The position numbers were made by a program, and so were the translations under genes. This document shows positions 48,944 through 61,697 of a DNA stretch of 64,000 nt, one piece after another. The stretch is taken from NCBI GenBank assembly GCA_935421135.1, contig OW285196.1, forward strand, positions 10,675,501-10,739,500, read 5' to 3'. The number at the start of each line of letters is the position of its first letter. The first letter of the stretch is position 1. The notes under the pieces were generated by a model, which searched no databases, was not told where the DNA came from, and saw only the letters and a list, made by a program, of their open reading frames with translations. The DNA comes from Bugulina stolonifera (taxonomy: Eukaryota > Bryozoa > Gymnolaemata > Cheilostomatida > Bugulidae).

Positions 48944-49752
48944 TGTAATGGTTTCTGTGACTTGGTGCGGTCGTCCTTGGACGACTATCGACCCAGAAAT
49001 GAAGTGCCTACGAGTGGTAATAGGACTTCGCATTACATGAAAGATCGAGCGGTCTCAGTAGCCCAAATACTACCAAAGACGACCCATCTGATCTCAAGTC
49101 CGACCTTCAGACTATACAATGAAAGAGAGTGATCCGACCTAGTAGGCAGTTCGCAAGGCGAATGACCTGGCAAAAGGAAGTGAAAGTCTCTGTATCAAGT
49201 ATAGATGTGTCTTTATTGAAAGCCAAGTGAAGACTGAGACAATGAACAGTAAAACAGTGCCCTTTATATAGTATAAGGACTTCCGGCCGACGTGACGTCG
49301 GGAAAAGACGACGTGTGGTCGTCCGGAAGTTGCGCAACAAGATGGCCGCCGGAAGCCCGATGGCCGACCCAAAATAGGTCGGGTTCTACAAAAGTTGCTT
49401 ATAATGGTCCAATTTATGTACAAAATGAATATCAATGGATTCTGAGAGGTCGGGCCTCTGTACATGGGTATAAAAGGCATTAAAAAAGACTTAGTAACAT
49501 TCATGTAGTTATATACAGTTATATAGTGGAACAATACATGAATAAGTAGTGAGTATGAGCACATGGAGACACGTATATAGACAGTAATTAATGGTTTGGG
49601 CATGCAATACAGTTAAAGGTAAGTATACGAACACTAATTTGTGAGAATGTGAGTGTTAGATGAGTAGCGCTATAACAACTACTGAGCACTTAAGGTGCGA
49701 TGGAGCTTCGTCCGGGAGTTAGAGTCGTATACAAATGTCCTGTACCATCACA
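48944..49752 (-). mobile_element. Solo LTR-like unit L3
   Basis: Starts tgtaatgg and ends ccatcaca, with ATAT flanks at 48940-48943 and 49753-49756. Nearly identical to L1 over the TATA/polyadenylation half, but with a different, longer 5' region (in LTR sense). It sits about 200 bp upstream of gene 5 and points away from it. Confidence 0.75.
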
Positions 49753-49961
49753 ATATTATAAAGGCATGACTGTAGACTGCACATGCATGTAATTGTAGAT
49801 TGTCGCTGTAATAGCTTTAGTTGGCTACAGGAAAGCGGTGGGAGTTCTCAATAACTCTAATAATGATATGTGATATTATTTGCCACTATAATTTTATATC
49901 ATACTTACACATACATGATGCACTTGGTTTAGGTGCTGAATAATCGATCATTGCTGCTCAT

Positions 49962-52198
49962 ATGTCGTCCGCAATGGAGTGCTCAAGTGCGGGGGTGAGT
50001 GCTTGTCTCATCATCTGATTTTATTTCTGGTTTATTTTTCTAAAGTCTTTTAACCAAAATAATTATACCTTCCTGTCCTCATATTCTGTAACAGAGGTAG
50101 GTAATCATCTAAGTAAAAGTACGACAAGTTTGAATTTCAATATTGGACTTGTTATTAGGTAGATTTCCACATTTAATAACTAAAACAAATTATACTACAA
50201 CATTCTGAACTAACAGAATTGTGCAAAAGATTGATCATGGCTGTACATTATTATTGCTACTTTAATTTTCCCATGTTACATGGAAACAACAATTATTTAA
50301 GAATTAGTTTTATTTATACAGCTGTGTATCCATTGAACAGCGATACATGAAATGTTTTTATAAAATTGAACATTTCTTGCAGATTACCGAATCATACATA
50401 CATGAATATAACCAGGCAACCATGTGACCTACGTATTTGCAAACACTGCTTACATGTATATAATATTACAACATAAATAGTAATATACTTTGTTCAGACA
50501 GGAGAAGCTGTTATAGGAAAGCTTGAGGCCCTACATTTTGAAAAGGTTGGGCGTGAGGTGGCCCTACACCTCGTAGAAACTGTTGAGACTGACTGTGACA
50601 TTAAATTCAAGCTAACCCGGCTCCCTGATATCCACAGTCTACCAAACTTTAACCGGAAAATGGAAACAGCATCAAAAATTGGTATATTATAATTATTATT
50701 TTGATTATTATAAGAATTACATGACGTAATACTAAATTTGTGTGAATTTCCCTAAACCGCATCATGAAGTTGATTCAAATTCTCATTACACCAGATATGA
50801 TGATAACATATGAAGCCCGAAATTAGCTTTAGCTGTGAATTTTACTTTTTTTGGAACTTATATGGTATGTGATATTAGTGTATGATATATTGTGGAATTA
50901 CGCACTCCTTAAAGTAAGATTTGTTAAGTGAAATCTGTTGAGTAAGCTTCAAAGTTTGATCTACCTGCGCACAGCGTGCTGATTAATTTGCTGCTAGTAA
51001 CATTTTCTCATAGCTCTATACACTAACAGAATATGCACCGCACTTCATTGTTTCCCGTATATGTCATTAGAAACTATGTGACAGCACCAGTGGCAGCGAT
51101 ACAGCTACACAGTAACTGCAATAGTTGCTCTGGAGCTGATTCAAAACTAGTTTTTACAGCGAAACAACTCCCCAATATCTAAGTTTCCATTTCTAACATG
51201 AGTTCTGGTTCCGCACTGTTAGTGGGTTAATGCCTCTTTAGACTGACACTCATCTGGCTTACTCTATCTTTCCCATTTAAGCAAAGAACATATCTAACTA
51301 CATCGGGGAGGAGTTTGCAGCAGACATGGCATCTCAGGCTTCAGCTGTCCTGTGGGAATGTAAAACAAAGTTCCCAAGTAAATTCCAGTCCAAACTGCAA
51401 GGTAAGCTGGGATATGATATACATGTACATGCACATTTTACCGATTACAAACCACTTGGTGATTATGCAGATATAGTTCCACTATGGTGTATGAAAGCTA
51501 ACATGCTTCATGCTGTAAACCAAAGAGCAAAGAAAAAAGAATAAATATTCCTCCTTATTTCATTATCATCAAGAAGAAAGTAATTCGTTCCCGAATCATT
51601 TAATGTATTTACTTGGGCATGGTAAAGTATAACCCTACTGGTTCCTGTTCTTGTGTGGTGACAATGATAATCTGTTATACTCCGCAGATAGTCAGTATCA
51701 ATTAGTGCATAAACTTTATAACAATTAGAACTACAAATGTCATTTGTTTAAAATAAACCACACGGCATGAAATATAGTCATTTCTTTCTTAGCATAGTTC
51801 TCAAACACCTGTCTGATTGGAAATTCTTTACTTGAAAAAAAATTAGTTTTAATCGAATTTATTACCATAAGCTGTGTTTCCGTATCGTAAACGCACCTGT
51901 ACTAATTCATGTGTGACCAACTATATTGAGATTGCATGCTCATGGACTTGTAGAATTCCTTCTACATGAGGTCATCAGAAAGTATGAGGTACATGGATGG
52001 AGAATGATGGATACTATCTTCTACGTAGTCTACTCCCTTGCTCTTGAAATCAAGTATGACGCTACGGTGGATGACAGGAAGCTGGCATTATATGAAGCTG
52101 TTGTCGAAGCTTGCTATGATGCGTTGAGACGACATCCCATGGAAGAAACTTTAGGGTCGTGGGTGAGGTTGTATAAAAATTTAGCCTCTGAAGTATAG
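49962..52198 (+). CDS. Bcl-2-like family gene 5
   Basis: Four exons: 49962-49994 (MSSAMECSSAG), 50498-50681, 51282-51401 and 51954-52198; 193 residues, phases 0, 1, 1. A BH4-like GREVALHLVETV lies at residues 29-40, and a BH3-like core YIGEEFAADM at 79-88, the best BH3 match in the family. BH1-like VHGWRMMDTIFYVV starts at 125, and BH2-like TLGSWVRLYKNL has W182. In the other copies an intron follows this Trp. Here a gtgagg is present but no phase-0 acceptor was found soon after, and reading through gives WVRLYKNLASEV and a stop, itself BH2-like. I therefore end the protein there. An open frame from 52231 (LTSIAKEFCNLTL) could be an alternative tail in another phase. No membrane anchor. Confidence 0.65.
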
Positions 52199-52525
52199 AC
52201 GTGTGAATTGAACAACATGCATGTAGAGTATTGACATCAATTGCCAAGGAATTCTGCAATTTGACTTTGGAAGGCTGCAATATTTCTGAAAAAAGTAGTA
52301 TCAGTAGCCCTGAAAGTTTTGTGCCATTTCTAGCACCACCAATGACCTTGAAAATCAAACCTGGATCTATGCGCATGAGTGTCCATAAAGCAATTGTCAC
52401 TGTGCCAGGGTTAAAGCTACATGCACATCCTGAAATTCTTTATTATAAGAAAATCTGAGCATCGTTATTTCATTAAATTTTCTCAACAGTTCAACTTTTG
52501 TCTAGATGCTTGCAAAGGTTCTCCC

Positions 52526-52630
52526 AGCACTAGCATTAGCATTAGCATTAGCATTAGTATTAGCATTAGTATTAGCATTAGCATTAGCATTAGCATTAGC
52601 ATTAGCATTAGCATTAGCATTAGCATTAGT
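52526..52630 (+). repeat. AGCATT hexamer array
   Basis: About 17 copies of agcatt with three agtatt variants, 330 bp after gene 5. Confidence 0.95.
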
Positions 52631-53803
52631 GCATGTATTTTGTTAAATGATTCGGTATATTCTGCCCAATGTTTGACACACAGGCTCATGTGCAATGTAC
52701 ATGTTTCATGAGAGAAAACATGTGTTGCATTTTATACTTTTAGGACGTATTTGGTATGTATTAACTCAAAGATGGTAGGTATCTCAAGTATACAGCTCGA
52801 CTCAAGTTCTCACTTACCTGTACCTACAAGAACACAAACCTGACTTTCAACTCAGAGTCAAATTAATATTTACATTGCAAATGCTTTATAAACATAAGAA
52901 AGGTTCAAATAAAAGTTGCCACAAAAATCCAAGAAAGTCATGTTCCCAACAGGCACTTTGTTCATCATTCTCTAGTGGGTTTTTTTAAAGCATGAGTGGG
53001 CAGTAGCAGCAAATTCCTTTTCACCGATTGCGCAATCATGACTATTGTTATGTACATGTACATTTGGAAGCTACAGTGTACATGTATAGGCAGGAAAAAT
53101 ACAATATAGCACTTACAAGTAATATACTTGTAACATGGGATTCTCAGAATATAATGTCGCTATAGAGGAAAACACATCAAATTGCAAAGCATGTTGACCT
53201 CATAGATATGTCATGGCACAGACAATATTATGACAGAGCTGATAATGAAAGAAGACTGAAGGTAGCTTTCCTCTTGTGAATAATTTAGTCATATGTTTGC
53301 ATTGCTCAAAAGATTTCATTTCAAAAGGCTTTGCGATGTGCTTGTCAGCCACAGTTGGAGCAGCCAGCGCTGCCTTAGGTAGATTGAGCAAAGTTTACTT
53401 AGAGTAATTTGATAAGATTGACGCAGCATACAGTATGCATAGAACAGTAAACACAAAAACAAAATTATAAATTATTACTCTTTTGTTTTTTCCAAATTAC
53501 TCCCTCTGCACCACTCAATATGCTGTTCTATGGATCCATGTATTGCTCTGTTTTCAGCTTAAAATGATTGCTATCTTAGTTCATAAAAAATTAACCTGTA
53601 CTCACAATTTGGGTTTTCTGCAATTGCTACCAACAACAAATTAACAAGAAGTGTTGGTTGAGTTGTTTTATTTACATGGTTACTCACATCTAATTTATGC
53701 AGTTGATAAAAAATTGTTTACCAATAGATAAGAATAGTTAGTCCGAAGTGAAGGGCTTACATGCTTAAATAGGTTTTTATTAGGTCTACAGCTACTGATA
53801 CCC
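52631..53803. other. Spacer between convergent genes 5 and 6
   Basis: No supportable exon. Minor minus-strand frame at 53200-53391 lacks splice context. Confidence 0.5.
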
Positions 53804-56437
53804 TCAAGCAGCCCAGTCATCTCCTGGCCTATAAAATAACAACAACAGGATTAGAATTTAGCTACTAGACATATTTTTCCAAAATGTTCAACTTTACTTA
53901 GAAACTTTTAAATATGTGGTAATAGGCATATTCGGATGTTGCACATATACATTAGAAATATCTAATACTATATTGTGTGACACACTTGCAAAAAATATAT
54001 TCATACAAGGAAATAACTCTGAAAATAGGACAGGGCAGATTGAATGAACATGGCAGATGAAAAAATCATGGCATTAGATTGTGCACTAAATACATACTGG
54101 CCAACCCCCAAGCTGCCAAACATATCTCCAAGCTCCTCAATAGCGACATGCTCATATGCTTTATCAAATGCAGCCTATAAAGTACATGATTGTATAATGT
54201 ATATTGTAGAATGAGAGATCATACATTGTACAAATGTATTAGATGGCTTGTCGAAAAATTGCTAATAACTTGCAGCAACTTTCAGACATCACCCATGGGT
54301 TGAGATTCGATAATACATATTGGCATTGATTGACACATATATGATCATTGGCTCACAGGTAATTCATTTTACGAAAATATCAAACAAGCCCTAGAGCAAT
54401 GTACCACAAATCTCAATTACGTGGTGGAGGCTAATTGAACACCCACCTTCACTTACACTACATGTATGTTATAGACAACAAAGCTACAAAATGTAGCTTT
54501 TTAAAGTAAAACTGTTTAATCAAGATTGCACATAAAATTGGAAGGTCACTGGAATCTACTTGGATAAAAATCTGTTGATGATTTGGAGTTATCTTATCTC
54601 TCCCATGCTGTGCATTTATATCAAGGCTAGTAAAACTTAACGGATATCTAAATTTGAGTCTCATAAGCGCCCACAGCAGATGTCGTAAATGTACAGGCAA
54701 GTAGTCGTTGGATGCATTTATTATCTTTGCACAGGCATCCAGCTTGTTGACTTACTAGATCCTTGAGGTGAGTTTGGAGGAAATTTTCATGCTCTTCGAA
54801 TACGTTGAAAGCTCCAGCTAGGTATGCTGTTGCTATTTCCATTGACATGATGTCAGTGAATGCTGTCTCATCCTCACTCTTAATTCGTCTGCTAATGTGG
54901 TATGTGCAGTGGAGTAACGCCTCAAATGCTTCCCAACCACAGTGTGGTACTCTCGGGATTACGTGGTTGCAGACAATATCTAAAGCACACCATACATGTA
55001 TGTCATCAATATCATCATCTCTAAGAAACAGGAAGTTAAGAGGAGTGTGATTTGTTTAATAAGAATAGTGTGAGATAAATCTGTCGGCATAACTAAAGCT
55101 TCTGGTCTACTTTGCTTTGTTTTATTCTGAGCATTGCGAATGTCGGCCATCTTGCATTGCACATATGAATCGGTGTACAAGTAGAACTACTTAGTTATAA
55201 TAATCTTGGATATAAAGAAGGCATGTATATCAGTAGTTTAGTGCAAAAAATTTCAATATTAACTTTAATCTGGTTCCTCTAAAAGCTCTCTAAAAAGCTG
55301 TTTCCTAATTAAATTTGTGTTTTGTACAAACAAAAGAGTCTGAATCAAATTTGGGATGAATATATCACCATACACACATATTTTTGCTCAAGTATTTTAG
55401 TGAAGGCAGCTTTTCAGTTTCATTTCAGAATTCAATCTAAAATCTTGTGCAGTGTGTATGGCATATTTATTGCTGCCAGTAATTTGTAAACAGCTATTCA
55501 CGTGAAATTGAGCAACTTATTGCAAATTAAAGAAACAAAACCACACGTATATCCCTTGAGTCAAATTTTTTATCAAATTTGAAATAATTTTAAAGCAATG
55601 TTTCTCAAATAATTGCAACCAGTGCACCGGTATTTAATTTTTTAGAAAACTAGTGTTCTATTTGAATGCGTTCATTATTACTATCATGAAGTGTCTTGAT
55701 CTGATCTGATCTGTAGGCCAATAAAAAATTAAGTATAATTTCTGAATATAAAACCTCAATATTACACTCTGCACTCACTTCTTATTTCACATTTAAATTG
55801 ATCTGGAAATAGTCTGAACTCATCATAGGCAAGGTCAACCCTTCCCAAGAGACCTTCCTGTGTCAATGTTGCATTTGCAGCAGACATGTTTTCTCCACAA
55901 ACTGAAAAGTAAAAGAATTTAGAGTGTTCCTGAAGTATAAGCTGAATTCACATGTTGTCATAAAAGAAGATGTAACATCTACTTTTCTACAAAATAATAA
56001 TTCTGAGCACTGCCTATAAATCTGCTAGCAGAAAGTGGCTATTCATCTACATCTATCTCAAGACCAGACACAGTGTTAAAAAGTTAGTCCATTAAATCAT
56101 TTGGCTGTACATAATTATTGTATGCGCCGATGAAGGCATAGATTTTCTCTGGTGAAGTTTTTTTGTAGTAGTAAAGTTACACGTCATTACATTCCGTACC
56201 GATAGTTTGCGCAATGTCAAAAGTCTTGTGATAATACTGCAGGTCCACGAACCCCAGTCCATACTCGCTGTCTAAGCTTAAATGCTGCAGATGTATCTGT
56301 AGAACCCAGAGAACTACAGATCTTAGTTCCTCTGAGAAGGTAGGGTCGGAACATTCAGCCGAATCACGTTTGGTTAGTACTTTGAAGTCATCACCTTCAG
56401 GAACAAATCTATTATCTTTGTATCCTCCAGCTGCCAT
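53804..56437 (-). CDS. Bcl-2-like family gene 6
   Basis: Five exons: 56437-56200, 55901-55779, 54979-54756, 54174-54098 and 53828-53804; 687 nt, 228 residues, phases 1, 1, 0, 2. It starts MAAGGYKDNRF. Exon 1 ends with the helix ELRSVVLWVLQIHLQHL and then FDIAQTIG at the same phase-1 junction as genes 3 to 5. Exon 3 carries BH1-like HCGWEAFEALLHC (W136) and ends at L195 in phase 0; the Trp usual before this intron is replaced (HLKDL|AAFDKAYEHV), but the following AAFDKAY is still BH2-like. An extra phase-2 intron leads to the short end GQPGDDWAA. There is no membrane anchor. It is the most diverged member by motif, yet its exon lengths (238 and 224 nt) equal those of genes 3 and 1. Confidence 0.6.
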
Positions 56438-56439
56438 TG

Positions 56440-57718
56440 TGTTTCTCTATACTATAATTTCAATATTTAAAATAAAAAATAAAAACTACTTTGTGAATGA
56501 GATGGTAAACATGTGCATCTTTACTCCATGATTTCATGGCACAAAGTAAGTAAAAATATTGTTCTTTAGCATAGATTGAAGTAGATCGCTGAACATTATT
56601 CTCCATTTAGTTAACAGTTTTATATTAAATTTAAAATACATGTACATGTTATCTGAATCTAAACATGGTAACCTTAATTAAAATAATACAACAAACGGAA
56701 GCTGCTTTTGCAAGAACAAGGCAGGCTCACATAGAAGGAATAATCTACATAATAGAATGATATTCACTGCATCTACTTTCGCTTACCTATGTTTAACTTA
56801 CCTATGTTTAAGTTACCTATGTTTAACCAAGTTTAACGCAGGTCTAAACTCTTTGGTTTGACTTACAACTATAGCCTTAGTTTACCAGCAACTTTTCTGT
56901 ATTTGGAATTTTTTGCACTAGTTACTTTTATTTTACTAGAAAAGCTAGCTAAATTCCATGACATCATAGTTATTATTGGATTTCATGGTATCTCCATACT
57001 ACTCAAATTATATAATGTGGTTTTATATTATTTTTATTTCAATGTTACTTGATGATTTAAGGGCACTCTATAGTACTGAAATCAGGAGAAAACAAATCAT
57101 GATCAGTGTCAGATTTGTTGGTTCTATAATTTCAAACTTTTAATGAAGTTTTTTACAAAACAATTTTCCAAATCATTGCAATGTTGAATTAATTGTTTTA
57201 TTTATTATATTGAATAACAAGACACAAAACAATAATGTGACTAGTACGTTCTATTTGAATCTTAATTCCTAAGAGGCACAAGTCAACACTGCACGAAAAA
57301 ATTATGTAATGTGATAATACATGTAGAACATTAACTCAAAAACAATGGTATGATATATGGCCAACACAATCGATAAGCTAACGAGAAACTTTTGTTCTAT
57401 TTATAAAATTATCGATTCATAAACTATTGTACATCATGAAAAAATTGTCCGCAATCATAAGCTGTCAAGCCTATGTCTGATGAAGGAACTGGAATACATT
57501 GTAAAGCAACTCTTTTGTATTTGAACGATGCTATACTAGTAATTAATTTAATGAAACTTTGTTCTGCTTAAGACAAAGATTTGGTATGACAACATCAACA
57601 TTGTGTAGAACTGAGCAAATAAATAGCTAGAGAACATAATTACACTGTTAACAAATAGTAAATCTGTGTTACAGTGGTCCAGTGAAACAGCCTAATAGCG
57701 CAAAAATAAAAAGAGTTG
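56440..57718. other. Spacer
   Basis: AT-rich; an ctatgttta repeat occurs at 56790-56835. No gene seen. Confidence 0.5.
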
Positions 57719-60064
57719 CTAAATTCCGTAAACCTCTATCTCAAACAGATTCAAAACCGTTGTGGCATTCATCAAAATCTGTACAAACCGTCCTCTAATT
57801 GGTTGTTCACATGTGATCAGGGTACAATACTGGTTGAGTACGCCATCATGGTAGTTACACAGAACCTCTCTGTTGGATCCAGTAAACTCTAAATCTTCTG
57901 TTGCCATAGCAACCGTCACCTCCACATTCATACTCCTTCTCCATGATGGTTCTGCAAGAGAGCCATCAGCAATTCATTGCCACATCATGCTGTAATTTTC
58001 ATCAGCAACTAACATGCACAAGGATTTTGTTCCAAAAAGTAGTTTCAGAATTAATTTAATTGGATCAATTGAGATTGCTGCACTTTCTGCTCTTCCCAAA
58101 GGTAGGATATATGTGGAATAGACTTTGCATGACAAATAAACTGACTTTTGGCATCACCGACATGTCTACTATAATACCATTATACTTAAACTATACGTTG
58201 TTTGGCTAATCATACCTACGATGCGGTTTAGAATATTCACATTCCAGATGCAGTAGTCGTCTCCAAGGTCAACTCTCCACCAGGGGCGTATTTCATTTAG
58301 GCTATGAACAAGTGATTTCTTCAATTTACCCGGTACAATAAATATTCCATCATTTCCATTTAAAGCATTGTACAAGCCACTTGGGTGCACACTGGAAAGT
58401 TCTGACTTCTTTCCTACAACATGTGGCAAGGATACTGTAGAATGAAAAAAAGATCAATGGCTATTCATGGATATCTGCTGAAAGACTATAGCTATGTCAC
58501 CAGAATTGGCGCATTGAAACTGCCTTGCTTTCAGTCTAGTTAGACTCATAGAAAAGTTGACACGATTAAGTAGTATAACTATGTGCTCGTAATTCAATAT
58601 TCGAATGAATTTAGTTTTTCTTGAGCTACACATGGGTCTAATCTACCTTTTTTTGGAAAATCTGTGGTTATATAAAGGTAAACAACAATTATTGTAACTT
58701 GTAAAAATGTTTTTATTGCTTATGCACTATCGATGACTAGACAGCGCTAGGTTTGTGACACAAGCTTCACATCGCTTATAGACAGCCGATCTGACATGAA
58801 AAATAGAAAAATATGATAGAGGGTAGAAGAGCATTTGGCAGTATTATCCCTAACTCGCATTAGTAATGTGATTCTACAATATCAACTTCATTACTTGATT
58901 TTAGAGATGGTGCATCCAGATTTTCTGTTATATAATATATACATGCATATTTAAACACAAGCCAGGTCTTTGGTTAATCAGGTTCATATACGTGTATAAT
59001 CTGATGGGTCATTATTACAACGCAAGCTCGAGAAACCGAAAAATTAATAAGTTTGTGTTCTCGATGATTTAGCAGCACAGCACACGTGTCACCTAATTTT
59101 GACATTTGTGGACAATTGTAAAAAGAGCTAAAACAAATTGTTCACACAAGCGGGAAAAACTGACCATCTTGTTGAACCTAGCTACATGTATATTTTGCAA
59201 GGAAAGTTTGTTTGCATACAAACCTCTAGCGAGTTCTTTGGCCCTCAAGTTTGTGCCCAGATATAAATCAGATGCTCTCTGCTGATCCAGCAGTAGAACA
59301 TTAGGGTTAGCGCAGGTCACAATCCTACAACTTCTGTTTGAAGCAGTATGTAGAACCCCTAAACAGTGCTCTGCAGAGAGACAATCTAAAATGCAGCTGT
59401 GACGCGAGCCGTTAGTGATAGTCAAGTTAGATAGTATCACTCTGTGTGACAGCTCATACCTGGCAAACACAGATTCCTTAACGAAGTTGCCCTTGACACC
59501 TCCAGCAATCATGATGACTGTAAATAGAATTTAGATGATAAAGCATACATGTAATAATAATACAAACAGACCAAACATCAATTTCCAATGAGAAACGTAC
59601 AAACAAAATAAAACATATTATTCTGCACATATTTTTTCAACATGATTACTACTGCAATTGATAGATTAAAGTTGATTTTACAGAAAAGGAGATCCACAGT
59701 GCCATGCTACTCAGTGTTAATGCAAAATGTAATGCTTTGGTAAAGATTGAATTCAAAGATTAAGATTAGTAGTGTTATACAACTGCAATCAAACATATGC
59801 CAGTTTGCTTGCAAGGCAAGGGAATCTCAAATTTCTGAAAAATGAGACAAGCATTGCCGGTTCTTGCTTAGATACTGACCTATTTTTCATGTAGCAACGT
59901 TCAGAGTACATGACTGTATTATCGTGATCCGCCTATAAATATTTAATACCAAGTTTGATGCATTTTTGTACTCTTTTCGAAGAATTTTTTGAATAGTTTC
60001 ACTTTATGTAGATAACATGCTTACCATGAAATATCCAAAGAGAAAGTTCCATTTCAGCACTCAT
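57719..60064 (-). CDS. Secreted PAN plus F5/8-type (fucolectin-like) protein
   Basis: Four exons: 60064-60025, 59517-59224, 58434-58216 and 57951-57719; 786 nt, 261 residues, all introns phase 1. A signal peptide spans the first junction (MELSLWIFHVIMIAGG). Exon 2 (about residues 14-111) looks like a PAN/apple module: CILDCLSAEHCLGVLH, then CRIVTC. Exons 3 and 4 form one F5/8 C / fucolectin-type domain: YNALNGNDGIF, PWWRVDLGDDYCIWNVNILNR, then CNYHDG, TLITCEQPIRGRFVQI and FEIEVYG at the end. WWRVDLG and GRFVQI are typical of the fucolectin-tachylectin-pentraxin group, so glycan binding outside the cell is likely. The donor of exon 2 (gtttgt) is weak but keeps the phase. Exon-per-module structure with phase 1 introns suits shuffled extracellular domains. 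Confidence 0.85.
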
Positions 60065-60069
60065 ATGGC

Positions 60070-60950
60070 ATCATGCAAGATAGGAAATGAATTAAACATA
60101 CTGAGAAGCTACTTTTTATACCAAAAAAGCCAATTTAAAGTACAAGAAAATCATGTAGTAGCCCTAAATATATAATTAGTGTTTGGCTAAGAGATTACTG
60201 TTACTGATTAACATGGTTCTGTGTCTAATGGAATTGACAAAATTATAGTATATGCATGTCAGAATAGACTTTCTGGTGGCTAATGTGTAATATTAATGTA
60301 CATTAGTTCTTAATTGCTATCAATTACGCATAAAATTGCTGCTTTCTAGAATACACATAATATAATTACTAGATTTTACAAAATTCTACATAGAAATAAT
60401 AACACTTCTGTATGTAGATATGGCAGCAATTACAGATATACATGGTAATTCATAAAATAGGCATGTCAATGAATTATAGACATGGATTCTGCTGGAGAAC
60501 TTAAAACACATTGAATATTGTTATCTATCTTAATAACACGATGTACTATATTATTAGCTGGTAGCTTAGGCATCATAGAACATGAAATCGATATTAACTT
60601 TTAGTACTCAATATAATACTGTACAATACCTCAATTATATGCTATTAGGTTTTTATGTCTAGTGAGAATTCATTTCTAGACTATCAAAATGGAGATATTA
60701 TATGGATAGAACTGCAATTGGAGACATGGTGCAGTGATAATGCAGATATGCATGATATTTTTATGGTCATTACTGTAAATACTGTGTGACAATACAGATC
60801 GTTAATGTATATATTATACTCTAATGAATTTATCTGCTCACAAACTAGGCGTATAAGGCTCGATCCAAATTTCGTAGCCTAGCAAAGATGAAAATAATAT
60901 ATTGTTTACTTGCTTTCACTTTTATTTTCCAATATAGTCCCCCTACATGT
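60070..60950. other. Spacer
   Basis: AT-rich; no gene seen. Confidence 0.5.
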
Positions 60951-60954
60951 GTTG

Positions 60955-61195
60955 GTGACCGAGTGGTCTAGCGCTAGTCACTCTAGTCTTGCAGCAATGA
61001 TGCAAGTTATCTGCAAGGACATGGGTTCGAATCCCGCTAATGATCTGGAGGTTTTCGTCCCGAACTATAATAAAATCCAGCTCTAGGAGCCGTAGTGGCC
61101 CCTCGACTAGCTCTGCTATTGGGCAGCCATGTTAATGAATTGTGTTTAGCACCACGGATTTTATTAGTTAACCCCATTTCACTTCTTCCAGCTTC
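60955..61195 (+). mobile_element. tRNA-derived SINE-like sequence
   Basis: A box TGACCGAGTGG at 60957-60967 and a perfect B box GGTTCGAATCC at 61023-61033, about 65 bp apart as in a tRNA with a long variable arm (Leu/Ser type). The acceptor stem does not pair properly, so a working tRNA is unlikely. An unrelated tail with tggaggttttcgtcccgaac follows, as in SINEs. Confidence 0.6.
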
Positions 61196-61697
61196 TTACA
61201 GCTTCATTAAGCCATTGCATTAAAAGTTTTTATTATGACCATGTCTGAGGTGGTTGTGTCTGCAGGCTGTCTTGATTGTTGAGTATCTTCAGTGCTGTTT
61301 GCCCCTTTTTTGGAATCGACAACCCAATTTTTAACTTTGGCATAACTAGAGACAGCCTCCCTTAAAGTAGTCAGCATAATTATACTCATGGATTAATTTG
61401 GTAGATAAAACTTTTTAAATGAAGATATTTACTAACTGCTCTGTGTTCATGTTTCTACATTGCTGTTTCCGTCAGTACTGCAGCAGCCACACACTGTACT
61501 GAAGCCAGGGGATGTTTATTGACTGATACTTTGTTCATATATGAGATGTATGTCCAAAAACGGCCTTGGGCACGCCTGGAAAAATTGCACTAGTCTACTG
61601 CATGTCCTTCCTGGTTAGGCTAAGGACTTTTGGATCCGCACTCGTACATGTAATTGAAATGTACAAGGGGGACTGATCATGCAAGCTATTATAATAT

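Noticed and set aside
60957..61040. Functional tRNA-Leu or tRNA-Ser
   Set aside because: Boxes are good but only about four of seven acceptor pairs form and one T-stem pair fails.
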